DNA of 64,000 nt from an uncultured Lachnospiraceae bacterium. Lineage in GTDB: Bacteria > Bacillota > Clostridia > Lachnospirales > Lachnospiraceae. The stretch is from the NCBI GenBank assembly GCA_910583615.1, contig CAJTXP010000007.1, forward strand, positions 67,440 through 131,439, read 5' to 3'. Position 1 is the stretch's first letter; each line of letters starts with the position of its first letter. The notes under the pieces are model-generated. The model saw nothing but the letters and a program-made list of their open reading frames with translations. It did not search any database and had not been told where the DNA came from. Both the position numbers and the translations under genes were made by a program. Of the stretch, positions 25,811 to 35,452 are shown piece after piece.

Positions 25811-26743
25811 ATGGCAGCAGATGTAGAGACCATGTTCAGCACAAGGGAGAAGCCGTGGCACGGGCTGGGAACAATCGTGGCGGAAGCGCCGGATTCCAGA
25901 GAAGCGCTGATACTGGCGGGACTGGACTGGAAAGTGATACAGAAGAAGATTTATACAGGAGACCGGAAACTCATCCATGGATACCGGGCAAACGTCCGGG
26001 ATTCGGATCATCAGTTTCTCGGCGTGGTCAGCGACCGCTACCGGGTCGTACAGAACGAAGACGCCTTTGCTTTTACAGATGCCCTTTTGGGCGAAGGCGT
26101 GCGTTATGAGACGGCCGGGAGCCTGCAGTCCGGACGGAGAGTCTGGATGCTGGCGAAGCTTCCCAACGAGTATATTATCCTCGGAGAACAGATCAGCCCC
26201 TATCTGGTATTCAGCAATACCCATGACGGGAGCGGTGCCATCAAGGTGGCAATGACTCCCGTTCGTGTCGTGTGCTCCAATACCCTGAATCTTGCGCTGC
26301 ATACGACAAAGCGGTGCTGGTCGGCAAAGCATACGACAAATATTGCGGGAAAACTGGATAAAGCGAGGGAAACACTTCTGTTTGCGAAAACTTACATGAC
26401 AGCGCTTGGAGCAGAGTTTGAGGAACTCAGCAGAATACAGATGCCGGACAGAAAGGTAATGGAGGCGGTAAAAGAACTCCTTCCCATGAAGGACGACATG
26501 ACGATTCAGCAGAAAAAGAATGTCCGGAACCTGCAGGAGGACCTGAAGCGGAGATATTTTGATGCGCCGGATCTGCAGGAGGTTGGGAGGAACGCATATC
26601 GTTTCGTCAATGCAGTCAGCGATTTTTCCACCCACAACAGACCGCTGCGGGAGACGGCGAATTATAAGGAGAACCTGTTTATGCGCACCATGGACGGCAA
26701 TGCGCTGATTGACAAAGCCTACCGTATGGTGAAGGCCGCGTAG
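25811..26743 (+). CDS. DUF932-family protein
   Basis: A 310-residue protein of the DUF932/phage-plasmid LGT_TIGR03299-like family: MFSTREKPWHGLGTIV near the start, then DRYRVVQNEDAF and VRVVCSNTLNLAL. The family is common on plasmids, phages and integrative elements; its role is unproven, with links to recombination or DNA maintenance. ATG follows AAAGGAG. It lies in the same run as parB, RadC-like, YqaJ and RecT. Confidence 0.85.
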   Translation: MAADVETMFSTREKPWHGLGTIVAEAPDSREALILAGLDWKVIQKKIYTGDRKLIHGYRANVRDSDHQFLGVVSDRYRVVQNEDAFAFTDALLGEGVRYETAGSLQSGRRVWMLAKLPNEYIILGEQISPYLVFSNTHDGSGAIKVAMTPVRVVCSNTLNLALHTTKRCWSAKHTTNIAGKLDKARETLLFAKTYMTALGAEFEELSRIQMPDRKVMEAVKELLPMKDDMTIQQKKNVRNLQEDLKRRYFDAPDLQEVGRNAYRFVNAVSDFSTHNRPLRETANYKENLFMRTMDGNALIDKAYRMVKAA

Positions 26744-26768
26744 GGGCCGGAGGAAAGGAGAGGAAGCA

Positions 26769-27449
26769 ATGAGAATACAACATGAAATGCCGGAGCCCCG
26801 GGTTCTTACAGCTGCGGCAGCCATGCCGTCGTCGGCGTACGGTGCAGGGAAAGAACAGGAGCTTCACGAAATGGTGGAATCAAAACGGCAGAAAGCGGTC
26901 TTTGTCGTCCGCGCCAGACAGGAGAGGACCGGGATTCTGTATACCGACCGGAGGTTCATAAAAAAGCCGGAGGATGCGCTTGCCGCTTTTGGAAAGCTGC
27001 TTGACCGGGCGGGCGTGGAAATGCTGTTTGCGGTTGCTCTGACGAAAAGAGGGGAACCCGCAGCGGTCCGGATGATTGCTGCCGGAGGTGTGGACTCCTG
27101 TATGGTGCATGTGGCGGAGATCATGAAACTGGCGATTCTGTCCAACTGTCCGTCGGTTCTTCTGCTTCATAACCATCCATCCGGAAGCATCGAACCATCC
27201 GGAGAAGATAAGGCGGTTACGGAACGGGTGGAACGTGCGGCAGAGATCATGGGGATTCAGCTGCTGGACCATATCATTATGGGCGATCTGCAGAACGGAT
27301 ACAGCATCAAATACGGGCAGGAAATCCATCTGCCGGAAACGGAGCCGGAAGAAGACGGGATAACGGGAGACGGTATCAGGAAAAACGGCGGAGCAGATGA
27401 GAACAGGAAAAAGAAGAAAAACATCTGCGGGCAGTCAAAGCCCGCATGA
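26769..27449 (+). CDS. RadC-like JAB-domain protein
   Basis: A 226-residue protein. The JAB/MPN core has HNHPSGSIEPSGED (His134, His136 and the downstream Ser/Asp), the zinc-binding motif of RadC-like proteins. It lacks the helix-hairpin-helix of chromosomal RadC and has a basic tail (NRKKKKNICGQSKP). Such short forms are common on mobile elements, where a role in recombination or anti-restriction is suspected but unproven. AAAGGAGAGGAAGC precedes the ATG. Confidence 0.85.
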   Translation: MRIQHEMPEPRVLTAAAAMPSSAYGAGKEQELHEMVESKRQKAVFVVRARQERTGILYTDRRFIKKPEDALAAFGKLLDRAGVEMLFAVALTKRGEPAAVRMIAAGGVDSCMVHVAEIMKLAILSNCPSVLLLHNHPSGSIEPSGEDKAVTERVERAAEIMGIQLLDHIIMGDLQNGYSIKYGQEIHLPETEPEEDGITGDGIRKNGGADENRKKKKNICGQSKPA

Positions 27450-27471
27450 AACAGAAAGGAGCACAGAACAT

Positions 27472-28404
27472 ATGATTTTAAACAGACTCACCAGTCAGAA
27501 CGATCAGGAAGAATGGCTTCGGATTCGGAAATCCTATCTGACCGGAACCGACGCCGGGGCAGTCTGCGGCATGAATCCGTATAAAAGCGCCATGCAGGTC
27601 TATCTGGACAAGACCGGTCCGGATATCGAGGTTACAGATAATGAAGCCATGCGTCTGGGCAGGGATCTGGAAGATTACGTTGCCGGACGGTTCGCGGAAG
27701 CGACCGGGAAAAAAGTTCGGAAGAGCAATGCCATGTATGTCAGCGACAGCCATCCGTTCATGATGGCAAATGTGGACCGTCTGGTCGTGGGAGAACGTGC
27801 CGGGCTGGAGTGCAAGACCGCCAGTCCCTATACGGCAGACCGCTGGAAAGACGGCAGGGTGCCGGAATGGTATTACCTGCAGTGCCAGCATTACATGAAG
27901 GTACTGGAAATGGACGGATGGTATCTGGCGGTGCTGATTTTCGGAAAAGGTTTTCAGTATACATATCTGGAAAGAGACGAAGAGATGCTGAATGATCTGG
28001 TATCCATCGAGAAAAACTTCTGGGAGAATTACATACAGGCAAAGGTACTTCCGCCTCCGGACGGTTCGAAAAATGCGGATGAACTGATTCAGAAATATTT
28101 CCATCGGAGGGAAGGGGCCGTGACCAGCATGACCGGCATGGATGAACAGATCACCAGACGGAACGAGCTTGCCGGGCTGATCAAAAAGATGCAGGCGGAG
28201 CAGAAAACCATCGAGCAGGAACTGAAGATGTATCTTGGAAATGCGGAGGCGCAGACTGGGATCTCGGACCGGTATCGTGTTACGTGGACCGAATACGAAA
28301 CCCGCAGAGTCGATGCCGACCGCCTGAAAAAAGAACAGCCGGAAATTTACAAAGACTATACAAAAGTGCAGAAAACTTCCCGTCTGAACATACAGGCAGC
28401 CTAG
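27472..28404 (+). CDS. YqaJ-type viral recombinase (lambda Exo-like exonuclease)
   Basis: 310 residues from ATG 27472, chosen because AAAGGAG lies ten bases upstream. The YqaJ domain shows GTDAGAVCGMNPYKS, MANVDRLVVGERAGLECKTA (the Asp and Glu-x-Lys of the PD-(D/E)XK active site) and YLQCQHYMKV. The C-terminus is a helical, Glu/Lys-rich extension. With RecT at 29025 it forms the two-component exonuclease/annealase pair for single-strand annealing recombination. Confidence 0.9.
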   Translation: MILNRLTSQNDQEEWLRIRKSYLTGTDAGAVCGMNPYKSAMQVYLDKTGPDIEVTDNEAMRLGRDLEDYVAGRFAEATGKKVRKSNAMYVSDSHPFMMANVDRLVVGERAGLECKTASPYTADRWKDGRVPEWYYLQCQHYMKVLEMDGWYLAVLIFGKGFQYTYLERDEEMLNDLVSIEKNFWENYIQAKVLPPPDGSKNADELIQKYFHRREGAVTSMTGMDEQITRRNELAGLIKKMQAEQKTIEQELKMYLGNAEAQTGISDRYRVTWTEYETRRVDADRLKKEQPEIYKDYTKVQKTSRLNIQAA

Positions 28405-28501
28405 ACAAAGGCGGGAAGGAACAGGAGCAGCAGAAAAACGAAAAGAAGCAGGAAGAAAGAAATGGGAGAGAACGGAAAAACGGGACAGGAAAGGAGCGTA
28501 T

Positions 28502-28774
28502 ATGCCGGAACGAATACTGGACATCATTGTGGAGAACTCGAACCAGCGTCTCGATGCGATTCTGTATGACAATGCGGAATACCGGAAGATCGGCAGAGAA
28601 ATTGACAGAGGATTTCAGAAACTGGAAAAGGAGAAGCTGACCGGAAAACAGAACCGGGCGTTAGACCGTCTGCTTTCTGCCTACAATGCGGAGAATGCCT
28701 GTTGCTGCAGGCTTCTCTACAGGCAGGGATTTAAAGACTGTATGACTCTGCTGAAGGAGATCGGCGCAGCCTGA
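28502..28774 (+). CDS. Small helical protein (90 residues)
   Basis: ATG 28502 after AAAGGAG. Helical, with ENACCCRLLYRQGFKDCMTL near the end; the RQGF(K/R)DG-like tail resembles the small DUF6809-type proteins found in clostridial mobile elements (weak match by eye). It lies between the exonuclease and RecT genes. Function unknown. Confidence 0.6.
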   Translation: MPERILDIIVENSNQRLDAILYDNAEYRKIGREIDRGFQKLEKEKLTGKQNRALDRLLSAYNAENACCCRLLYRQGFKDCMTLLKEIGAA

Positions 28775-28844
28775 CCAGGCAGCTTCAAAGAAAGCATCAG
28801 GAGTATCAGGAAGGCGCCGAACTGTGGCACCGGTGAATAAAAAG

Positions 28845-28895
28845 AGACAGAAACGGCAGGATCTGGAGAATAGATCGGCCGTTTCTGTCTTTTTT
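28845..28895 (+). terminator. Intrinsic terminator upstream of recT
   Basis: AGACAGAAACGGC and GCCGTTTCTGTCT form a 13-bp stem with a 20-base loop followed by six T. It sits inside the run between 28774 and recT, so recT may have its own promoter or be attenuated. Confidence 0.8.
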
Positions 28896-29024
28896 GACTG
28901 CCGAGGCTGTATGGATACGGAGTCTGTGGCACAAAAAAGAGGCAGAAGAAATCAAAGTGCCGGAGAACAGCAGAGAGAAAACAGACAGAAAAACGATCAA
29001 ACAGAAAAGCAGGGAGAAGGAAAA

Positions 29025-29855
29025 ATGGACGTAAAACAGGAACTTGCAAAACAGGCAGGAAGAAGCGGGAGTGTGGGAAAAAACAGATCCGCAGATAATA
29101 AAGAAGTGACACTGACGAAGAACATGAGCATTGCGGACCTGATCCGCGCCATGGAGCCGGAGATCAGAAAGGCACTGCCTTCGGTGGTGACGCCGGAGCG
29201 TTTTACCCGTATGGCGCTTTCCGCACTGAACAACAGTCCCAAATTGAAGGAATGCACCCAGATGAGCTTTCTGGCGGCGCTGATGAATGCGGCACAGCTG
29301 GGACTGGAACCCAATACCTCACTGGGACAGGCATACTTGATTCCCTATAAAAATAAAGGAGTACTGGAATGTCAGTTCCAGATCGGCTATAAGGGAATGA
29401 TCGATCTGGTCTACCGCAATGAGATGGTACAGACCATTCAGGCGCACTGTGTATATAAAAATGACGATTTCACCTATGAACTGGGTCTGGAGCCGAAGCT
29501 TTATCATAAACCGGCGTTTCAGGACCGGGGAGAGCTGACTGCGGTTTATGCCATGTTCCGGCTGCAGAACGGAGGTTTCGGGTTTGAAGTCATGAGCAGA
29601 GGAGACATGGATGCGTATGCATCCCGTTATTCGCAGGGAATTGACAGTTCTTACAGTCCATGGAAAAGCAATTACGAAGAAATGGCAAAAAAGACGGTTA
29701 TAAAACGGGTGCTGAAATATGCACCGCTGAAAACGGATTTTGTACGTGCCATGAGCGTGGACAATGCCATCCAGAACGAAATCAGCATTGACATGAGTGA
29801 GATCCGGAACCGGCAGGAAATTGTAGAAGGCAATTATCAGGAAACAGAAGCATAG
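29025..29855 (+). CDS. recT: RecT single-strand annealing protein
   Basis: 276 residues from ATG 29025 (AGGGAGAAGG upstream); the longer frame to 28824 runs through the terminator and is not used. The family pattern is clear: PERFTRMALSALNNSPKLKE, AALMNAAQLGLEPNTSLGQA, FQIGYKGMIDLVYR, and KKTVIKRVLKYAP near the C-terminus. It anneals complementary strands resected by the YqaJ exonuclease. Confidence 0.93.
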   Translation: MDVKQELAKQAGRSGSVGKNRSADNKEVTLTKNMSIADLIRAMEPEIRKALPSVVTPERFTRMALSALNNSPKLKECTQMSFLAALMNAAQLGLEPNTSLGQAYLIPYKNKGVLECQFQIGYKGMIDLVYRNEMVQTIQAHCVYKNDDFTYELGLEPKLYHKPAFQDRGELTAVYAMFRLQNGGFGFEVMSRGDMDAYASRYSQGIDSSYSPWKSNYEEMAKKTVIKRVLKYAPLKTDFVRAMSVDNAIQNEISIDMSEIRNRQEIVEGNYQETEA

Positions 29856-29865
29856 GAGGAAGCAC

Positions 29866-30747
29866 ATGTTTACAGAAAAGGAAAGAGAAGAGCAGATTAT
29901 AAAGATGGTAAAGGAAAGAATGCCGGATGTGGGAGTCAGTCCGGTTGAGATCTGCAAAAATAACGGATGCTGCAGAAGAGGGCTTCAGATCTTCGGAAAA
30001 GAGAACCCGAAAGGGGTGATCGTCTACTGGGACAGCATAACAGCGTTCTGCACCGGGGAAGAAGCAGCAGACCATATCTGCCAGGTGGCGGAGGAAGAGC
30101 TTCCGGTACTGATTGACCGGGAGAGTATTCTGAACTGGGAAAAAGCAGGGCATCTGGTATACAGAAAAGCAGTAAATTATGAGCGGAATGCAGACCGTTT
30201 ATGCAGTATGGTACACAGGCGGTATCTGGATCTTGCGGAAGTTTACTATCTGAGGATTCCGGTGAACAGAAAGGATTTCGGGACCGGAGAGGTTCATGTC
30301 CGGATGCTGGAGGAATGGGGAATCAGTGAAGCGGAACTGTCAAAACAGGCGGAGATCAATATGAATGCAGACGGGTATCATATGCAGTCCATGGACGAGT
30401 ATCTGAGTTCTGCTTTCCCGGAAGAGGGACCGCTGCTTCCGGATTTTCCGGATTCCGGACTTTACCTGATCCGGAACCGGACCGGGGAATTCGGGGCCGG
30501 CATCATGACCAGCCGGAAACATATGAAGGAATTTATGGAACAGGCCGGAGAGGACTGTTATATTCTTCCCAGCAGCGTTCATGAACTGCTTGCTCTTCCC
30601 AGCAGTCTGAAATCCGATATGGCAGATCTGCATCTGCTTGTGCAGGGAGTCAATCTGGATGCAGTGCTGCCGGAAGAGTTTCTGTCTGACAATGTGTATT
30701 TCTGTCATATGGATACCGGAGAGGTGGAACTCTGTTGCGACATGTAA
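29866..30747 (+). CDS. DUF5688-family protein
   Basis: A 293-residue protein, ten bases after recT, with AGGAGG before the ATG. The C-terminal half has GLYLIRNRTGEFGAGIMTSR and DCYILPSSVHELLALPSS, the pattern of DUF5688 proteins abundant in Lachnospiraceae mobile elements. Function unknown. It is acidic, with no membrane segment. Confidence 0.7.
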   Translation: MFTEKEREEQIIKMVKERMPDVGVSPVEICKNNGCCRRGLQIFGKENPKGVIVYWDSITAFCTGEEAADHICQVAEEELPVLIDRESILNWEKAGHLVYRKAVNYERNADRLCSMVHRRYLDLAEVYYLRIPVNRKDFGTGEVHVRMLEEWGISEAELSKQAEINMNADGYHMQSMDEYLSSAFPEEGPLLPDFPDSGLYLIRNRTGEFGAGIMTSRKHMKEFMEQAGEDCYILPSSVHELLALPSSLKSDMADLHLLVQGVNLDAVLPEEFLSDNVYFCHMDTGEVELCCDM

Positions 30748-30928
30748 TTATGTCCGTCTATATGTTGGCGAACTGAATTATGAAACAGGGCAGGACCGGG
30801 AGGAGACTTACAATGCAATGGGCTTCCTTCCGGCAGTTCCGGTGTGTTACCGGAGCGGAAACAATCTGTCTGCGGGAGAAAAGTTTACATCTGCAGAACA
30901 GACAGTGCCGGATACAGGAGGAAGGAAA

Positions 30929-31516
30929 ATGAATACAAAAGCAGAGATGCAGAAGCTGGTCCTTAAAAACATGGGACTGGCCTACAGAATCGCATGGGAA
31001 TACCATGGACGCGGGATAGAACAGGAAGAACTGCAGTCAGCGGCGTTATACGGGCTGGTAAAGGCAGCACACGGATTTGACAGATCCAGAGGAGTGCCGT
31101 TTCCGGCATATGCCTCTGCGGTGATGCGCAATGCAGTCCGGATAGAATTCCGGAAAGCGGGAAAAGACCAAAGATGCGTTTCCATGGAAGAGAAGATCAG
31201 AGGTTCCACAGAAGATGGAAACATCGGTGTATGGGCAGATCGGATTGCCTGCCGGGAAAACGGTTTCGAACGGGTGGAGGAAAAGGATTTCATTCCTTCG
31301 CTGTTTTCGGCATCGGAACTGACGGGAAAAGAGCAGAAGGCGGTCTGGATGGTGGTGTGCAGAGGGATGACGCAGAAGGAAGCAGGGGAACAGATCGGTC
31401 TGTCACAGTCCCATGTGAGCAGGCGTATCCGGTCGGGAATAAAGAAGATCAGGAAAACGTACATGAAAACCATGTATCCTGCTGGAATATCGCAGGACAT
31501 AGCCACGGAAAAATAA
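30929..31516 (+). CDS. Sigma-70-family RNA polymerase sigma factor
   Basis: 195 residues from ATG 30929 after AGGAGGAAGG. Region 2 is visible as LVLKNMGLAYRIAWEYHGRG and EELQSAALYGLVKAAHGFD; region 4 as MTQKEAGEQIGLSQSHVSRR. The frame upstream of this ATG has no family resemblance. It probably directs transcription of element genes. The next gene starts 14 bp later. Confidence 0.85.
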   Translation: MNTKAEMQKLVLKNMGLAYRIAWEYHGRGIEQEELQSAALYGLVKAAHGFDRSRGVPFPAYASAVMRNAVRIEFRKAGKDQRCVSMEEKIRGSTEDGNIGVWADRIACRENGFERVEEKDFIPSLFSASELTGKEQKAVWMVVCRGMTQKEAGEQIGLSQSHVSRRIRSGIKKIRKTYMKTMYPAGISQDIATEK

Positions 31517-31529
31517 GGAGGAAGAGACT

Positions 31530-31805
31530 GTGCCAAAATATGGAATCAGCGTAAGGGAAATCCTGAAGAGGACGGTGATTGCAGAAGCAGAAAGCGTTGA
31601 GGAAGCAGTACAGAAAGTAGAGGAGGCAGTGGAACGTGATGAAATCATTCTGGATGTGGATGACTATGATGACCGTGAGATTGTACCTTCGGAATACTGG
31701 AAAGAGGGCAGGATCCCTGACGGGGAGGATGTCAGTTGTTACTGGCAGCTGGCCTGTGGTCCGAATTCAAGACAGAGAACAACAAATAAATTGCAGGAGT
31801 CGTAA
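31530..31805 (+). CDS. DpnD/PcfM-like protein
   Basis: A 91-residue protein starting at GTG 31530, eight bases after AAGGAGG. The segment KYGISVREILKRTVIAEAES, and the acidic VERDEIILDVDDYDDREI, match the DpnD/PcfM C-terminal family seen on conjugative and restriction-associated elements. Function unknown. Confidence 0.65.
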   Translation: MPKYGISVREILKRTVIAEAESVEEAVQKVEEAVERDEIILDVDDYDDREIVPSEYWKEGRIPDGEDVSCYWQLACGPNSRQRTTNKLQES

Positions 31806-31810
31806 ATTTA

Positions 31811-31891
31811 ATGATTAAAAAGGGCTATTCTATAGAGGAAATTATAGTGGTAATGCCAGGTTATCCTCAACATGATGCAGAGGAGTTATGA
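31811..31891 (+). CDS. Possible 26-codon ORF
   Basis: ATG 31811 reads 26 codons (MIKKGYSIEEIIVVMPGYPQ first) to TGA; the same frame would continue KELKEEML after the stop. It is either a tiny peptide or the remnant of a slightly longer one. No good ribosome binding site. Confidence 0.2.
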   Translation: MIKKGYSIEEIIVVMPGYPQHDAEEL

Positions 31892-31953
31892 AAAGAACTT
31901 AAGGAAGAAATGTTGTAGACAGTGTAATTTGGGTAAAGATTGTATCCATAATG

Positions 31954-32014
31954 ACAGGACTGTATTAACAAATGTTATGAGATTAAAAACATTGTTAAAT
32001 GCAGTCCTGTTTTA
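31954..32014 (+). terminator. Terminator-like hairpin before the AT-rich segment
   Basis: ACAGGACTG at 31954 pairs with CAGTCCTGT at 32002, with ATTAACAAATGTT/AACATTGTTAAAT pairing inside, followed by TTTATTG. It ends the GC-richer parA-sigma segment. The rest of the spacer to 32168 is AT-rich without further structure noticed. Confidence 0.65.
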
Positions 32015-32168
32015 TTGTAAATATCATGTTTACATAAAAATTTAATAAATGATTGTGGAATTTAAAACTGTTATGACTATCTGGTTAAAATCTTTTATAT
32101 TTAACTCAACATACTCATGTTAGAAATTAAAATACATTATGTTTAAAATAAAAGAGTTTTTTACATGC

Positions 32169-33188
32169 TTAATACGCTTTTTCGTTATTTATAAAACGAA
32201 TTGCTTTTCTAATTGTTGTATGATCTATATATGGTTTTTGAAGTGATGCGGGGTAACCATCTATATCCTCTTTTAATAATAAGGAATGTAACTCTTGTAT
32301 TTTCTGCATATTATTTATAAAAATTTTTTCATGATTTGTAGAGTTATTATCGAAGAGTTGGTTTAGGTGGGTATAAAATTTGTTTTGAGCTGTTAATGTA
32401 TAAAAGCGATCAGAGAAAAATAAATCTACAAGTGTTTGTAAATTCATCGCAAGCATACCTGGTGTTGGAAAAAGTAAATGTCTTTCTTGGAATTGTTGAA
32501 TATTATTGCATAATTCAAATAGGTCATCTGGCAAAAACAAATCTAACCAATTTTTTGCGGTTTCATTCCATATTTTTAGCCATTCGCTCTCTGTATATTC
32601 GTATGAATCCATTTTGTTATGAAAAATTTCTTCAATAATAATTTTTGAATCTTTAAGAATAGTTTCTTTAAAAAATTTCCATTCTTTTTTCTCTTCCCTA
32701 TAATTATAGACAATACTAACGAAAATAGGAGTAAAAGATTTTGTTGTAACAAGACTTAGCCTATCACAGTTATTACAGTTTTTATCCTTATTGTTGGACA
32801 AAATTACTGGTTTTAGTAAGGAATCGCTATGGACAGATGGTAGCGTCAAGTTTTTCAAAAGTCTATAAAATACCTGTGTATGAAGATGTGTTTTTTTCTC
32901 TTTCTTGGGTAAAAGAAGATCTTCACAATTTATTGTTTTGTCTTTTGTTCTGTTCTTTTTTGAGTTGGGAAAATAAACATATGCAGGATTTCCAGGGAAC
33001 ATATTTTGCAGTAAGAAGTTTAAATTCCTCTTAAATGTTTTAGGGGAGTAACAGGTTGGATGTGATTTAAGTAGACCGATAATTTTCTCGTCGGAATATC
33101 TTGTTTCTTCCTCGCAATACATATGGTTTGATAAATAGTGTAAAAGATATTGTTTTTTAATGATAGGTACATTGTCATTGATAATCAT
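32169..33188 (-). CDS. Unknown protein in AT-rich DNA
   Basis: A 339-residue protein on the minus strand, ATG six bases after AGGAGG. Not recognised. It is rich in Lys, Asn and Leu; CNNCDR near residue 138 is the only Cys motif. No signal peptide or clear membrane helix. The gene is very AT-rich compared with the rest of the element and opposite in direction to its neighbours, which suggests separate acquisition. A cargo or defence gene is possible (inference). Confidence 0.55.
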   Translation of the reverse strand: MIINDNVPIIKKQYLLHYLSNHMYCEEETRYSDEKIIGLLKSHPTCYSPKTFKRNLNFLLQNMFPGNPAYVYFPNSKKNRTKDKTINCEDLLLPKKEKKTHLHTQVFYRLLKNLTLPSVHSDSLLKPVILSNNKDKNCNNCDRLSLVTTKSFTPIFVSIVYNYREEKKEWKFFKETILKDSKIIIEEIFHNKMDSYEYTESEWLKIWNETAKNWLDLFLPDDLFELCNNIQQFQERHLLFPTPGMLAMNLQTLVDLFFSDRFYTLTAQNKFYTHLNQLFDNNSTNHEKIFINNMQKIQELHSLLLKEDIDGYPASLQKPYIDHTTIRKAIRFINNEKAY

Positions 33189-33329
33189 TTGATCCTCCTA
33201 TTATAAAAACTTTATTATACTATAAATAAAATAATAAATCAACTAGTTGTGTGAAAATTTTTGGATTGATTTTGGTGGAGAAAGTTGTCAGGGATTGAGA
33301 AAAAAGGTGTGATAAGATAAAGATAGTGA

Positions 33330-33533
33330 AAGTGCACAATCACTAATCGAAAATGGAAGGAGCGAAATAATGCGGATAAAAAGTTAAAATAATCAAAAGA
33401 TAATCCCGTTAACTGGAAAGTCTGGAAAATATTTTATGAAAATAAGTCGATTGTATATGATTTTTCAGAAAAGTACATTAAGGATTTTTTCAGAAGTCGG
33501 GAATATGTGAAAAGTATTAAAAAAAATATATAA
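33330..33533 (+). pseudogene. Broken small coding sequence
   Basis: One frame reads protein-like sequence (KERNNADKKLK, stop TAA, then SKDNPVNWKVWKIFYENKS and SEKYIKDFFRSREYV) before a final TAA. A single in-frame stop at 33390 separates the halves; a GGAAGGAG site and an ATG at 33370 lie in another frame. It is most likely a decayed gene of about 65 residues. The surrounding spacer 33189-33604 is otherwise AT-rich and featureless. Confidence 0.35.
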
Positions 33534-33604
33534 AGCTGGCCAGCTGATTTTAAATTAACAACAAATTGTTGTAGCATAAAAGATTATGAAAGAAGGAAAT
33601 ATAT

Positions 33605-35452
33605 ATGAATAAAAATTATCAAAATGTGGGAGGCAGATATTTCCCAATGACATCACAAGAATTTGATATAAGAATGGAAGAGGCGATTCAACAGGATCTA
33701 CTACATCATCCTGAAAAAATAACGGACCAGAAACTTGCTTTTGAGAGAGATGCTTACAAAAGCAACCTTAGGATAAATGAATGTTTTACAAAGCAGAAGA
33801 TGAAGAATTGTATGCCTCGTTTCTTTTGTGTTGAAAATAACATATGGCTGCAAATTCTTAATGGGACAAACACTGTGATTTCCCAACAGCCGGTGTTCTG
33901 TTGTCGGATTGAACAGATAAAGAGATACCAACGCGATGGCCTGGACGAGATTTTCTGGCAGCTGATTTTGATTGAAGGTGTAAGTGGTTTGAAGGTATTC
34001 AGTCCATTATATGGAAGTGGAATTTTGCAGTCTAACAGTAAGTTACGTAAGACTATTCTATTGAAATATCAGAACATAGGAGATACAAAATATAATACCT
34101 TGACATGGACTTGGATGCGGGGATATTTATTGCGAATGATAGAAACATCTGAGATTATTAAACTTCCTTTAAAGGCTGGATGGTTTGAGAAGGAAGAAAG
34201 CTGGCGCTTTTGGACCGCCAAAAGTGCTGATAAAATGCTTCTGAGTGAGCAGATAAAGAAATTTTATGTTGACAAATTTTCAGAATTATGCGCAGAAGAT
34301 GTAGTGACAGATTTCCAAAATATATCAGATGGGATTGCTGATTGCAAGGAGTATGCAGGTATGCTGTTGATATTACGCCTGTGTGCCATATTTGCACGTT
34401 TGACAGTCAATCTGCCCTTGGAGATCGGGGTTGCCATTGTCGGTGAAAAATCATTGGAGGTGGCAGAAGGGTTTTTGAGAACTATGCACAATAATGTAGA
34501 TATTGTCAATCTGGATGCAGATCGGATGGGAAAGATTCAGAAACAGGTTGAATTATTGCAGGATACTCCTGCGATATTTGTTACTTCAGATCCGGACAGT
34601 AAATCTACTCAGAATCGTCTTCAGAGAGTGATGAGTTGGCTTAGATCAGGGTATATAGAAGGATCAAAAGTGGATATTCCATTTGTATTCTGCCTGAAAA
34701 GATTTTCGAAATTCTATCCTCTGGATGACATTGTTCTTTTAGATGCTGATGAAATTCTAATTCCTAAAGGAAGTGCAGCTGCGTTTGCACAGTTACAAAA
34801 TTATATTATCAAAAATGTGGAGATGGCAGGTTCGTACTATGTTCACGAATTAAGAAGGATGTACAAGAAAGAGAAGTTGGAATCCAAAGACGAAAATAAA
34901 TTTTTACCTCTGGTACAGGTGGTTGTTGACGTTGTCCTTCAAATGTTTAACCGGAAAATAACTGAGGATTCTTATAATAAACTGGAAGAATTGCTTTATT
35001 CTGGAGAAGACAATATTATTACTCAATTAAAAAAAGGAAGTAGTACGCTTCTTGAAGTGTTCCAGAAGAAGGTAGAAGATCTGGTTGGACTGGAAATTAT
35101 ATATTTTATTGATAGAAATAAGATTTCATACATAACCAGTGACAGCGTTATCTACTATGATGATGAGTTCTATTATTTTACTTCAAAAGTATTGAATTTT
35201 ATTTGTCAACGGACCAATATTGATTACAAAACTCTTCTTTTGATTAAACAACAGCTTGCGGAGCAGAATCTGATAAAGCTATATAAAAACAGGAGTAGCT
35301 GTAACAGAGATCTGGGAATCGATTTTCTGGTATGCAGTTTAAATGGAGAACGAAAAAGATTGTCCGGTCTGGCAATTAAACGTCAGTTCTGGAACAAAAT
35401 CGGAGGTATAGCACTTGAAGAAAGAAGGGGATATGATGAAATTACGCTGTGA
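33605..35452 (+). CDS. Unknown 615-residue protein, possible degenerate ATPase
   Basis: Not recognised. A central segment (VAIVGEKSLEVAEGFLRTMH, then DTPAIFVTSDPD) has the spacing of a nucleotide-binding fold but lacks a proper Walker A lysine-threonine. The C-terminal third is helical and may include a winged helix (TNIDYKTLLLIKQQLAEQNL). Its end overlaps the ATPase gene at 35433 by 20 bases, so the two probably act together, perhaps in replication or DNA transfer (inference). AT-rich. ATG follows AAGGAA. Confidence 0.5.
   Translation: MNKNYQNVGGRYFPMTSQEFDIRMEEAIQQDLLHHPEKITDQKLAFERDAYKSNLRINECFTKQKMKNCMPRFFCVENNIWLQILNGTNTVISQQPVFCCRIEQIKRYQRDGLDEIFWQLILIEGVSGLKVFSPLYGSGILQSNSKLRKTILLKYQNIGDTKYNTLTWTWMRGYLLRMIETSEIIKLPLKAGWFEKEESWRFWTAKSADKMLLSEQIKKFYVDKFSELCAEDVVTDFQNISDGIADCKEYAGMLLILRLCAIFARLTVNLPLEIGVAIVGEKSLEVAEGFLRTMHNNVDIVNLDADRMGKIQKQVELLQDTPAIFVTSDPDSKSTQNRLQRVMSWLRSGYIEGSKVDIPFVFCLKRFSKFYPLDDIVLLDADEILIPKGSAAAFAQLQNYIIKNVEMAGSYYVHELRRMYKKEKLESKDENKFLPLVQVVVDVVLQMFNRKITEDSYNKLEELLYSGEDNIITQLKKGSSTLLEVFQKKVEDLVGLEIIYFIDRNKISYITSDSVIYYDDEFYYFTSKVLNFICQRTNIDYKTLLLIKQQLAEQNLIKLYKNRSSCNRDLGIDFLVCSLNGERKRLSGLAIKRQFWNKIGGIALEERRGYDEITL

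Noticed and set aside
28284..28640. Frame across the end of the YqaJ gene and the start of the 90-residue gene
   Set aside because: Highly charged low-complexity translation and overlap with two better-supported genes.
33605..35452. VirB4 or relaxase identity for the 615-residue protein
   Set aside because: No Walker A lysine, no HUH or MobA/MobP motif; function left open.
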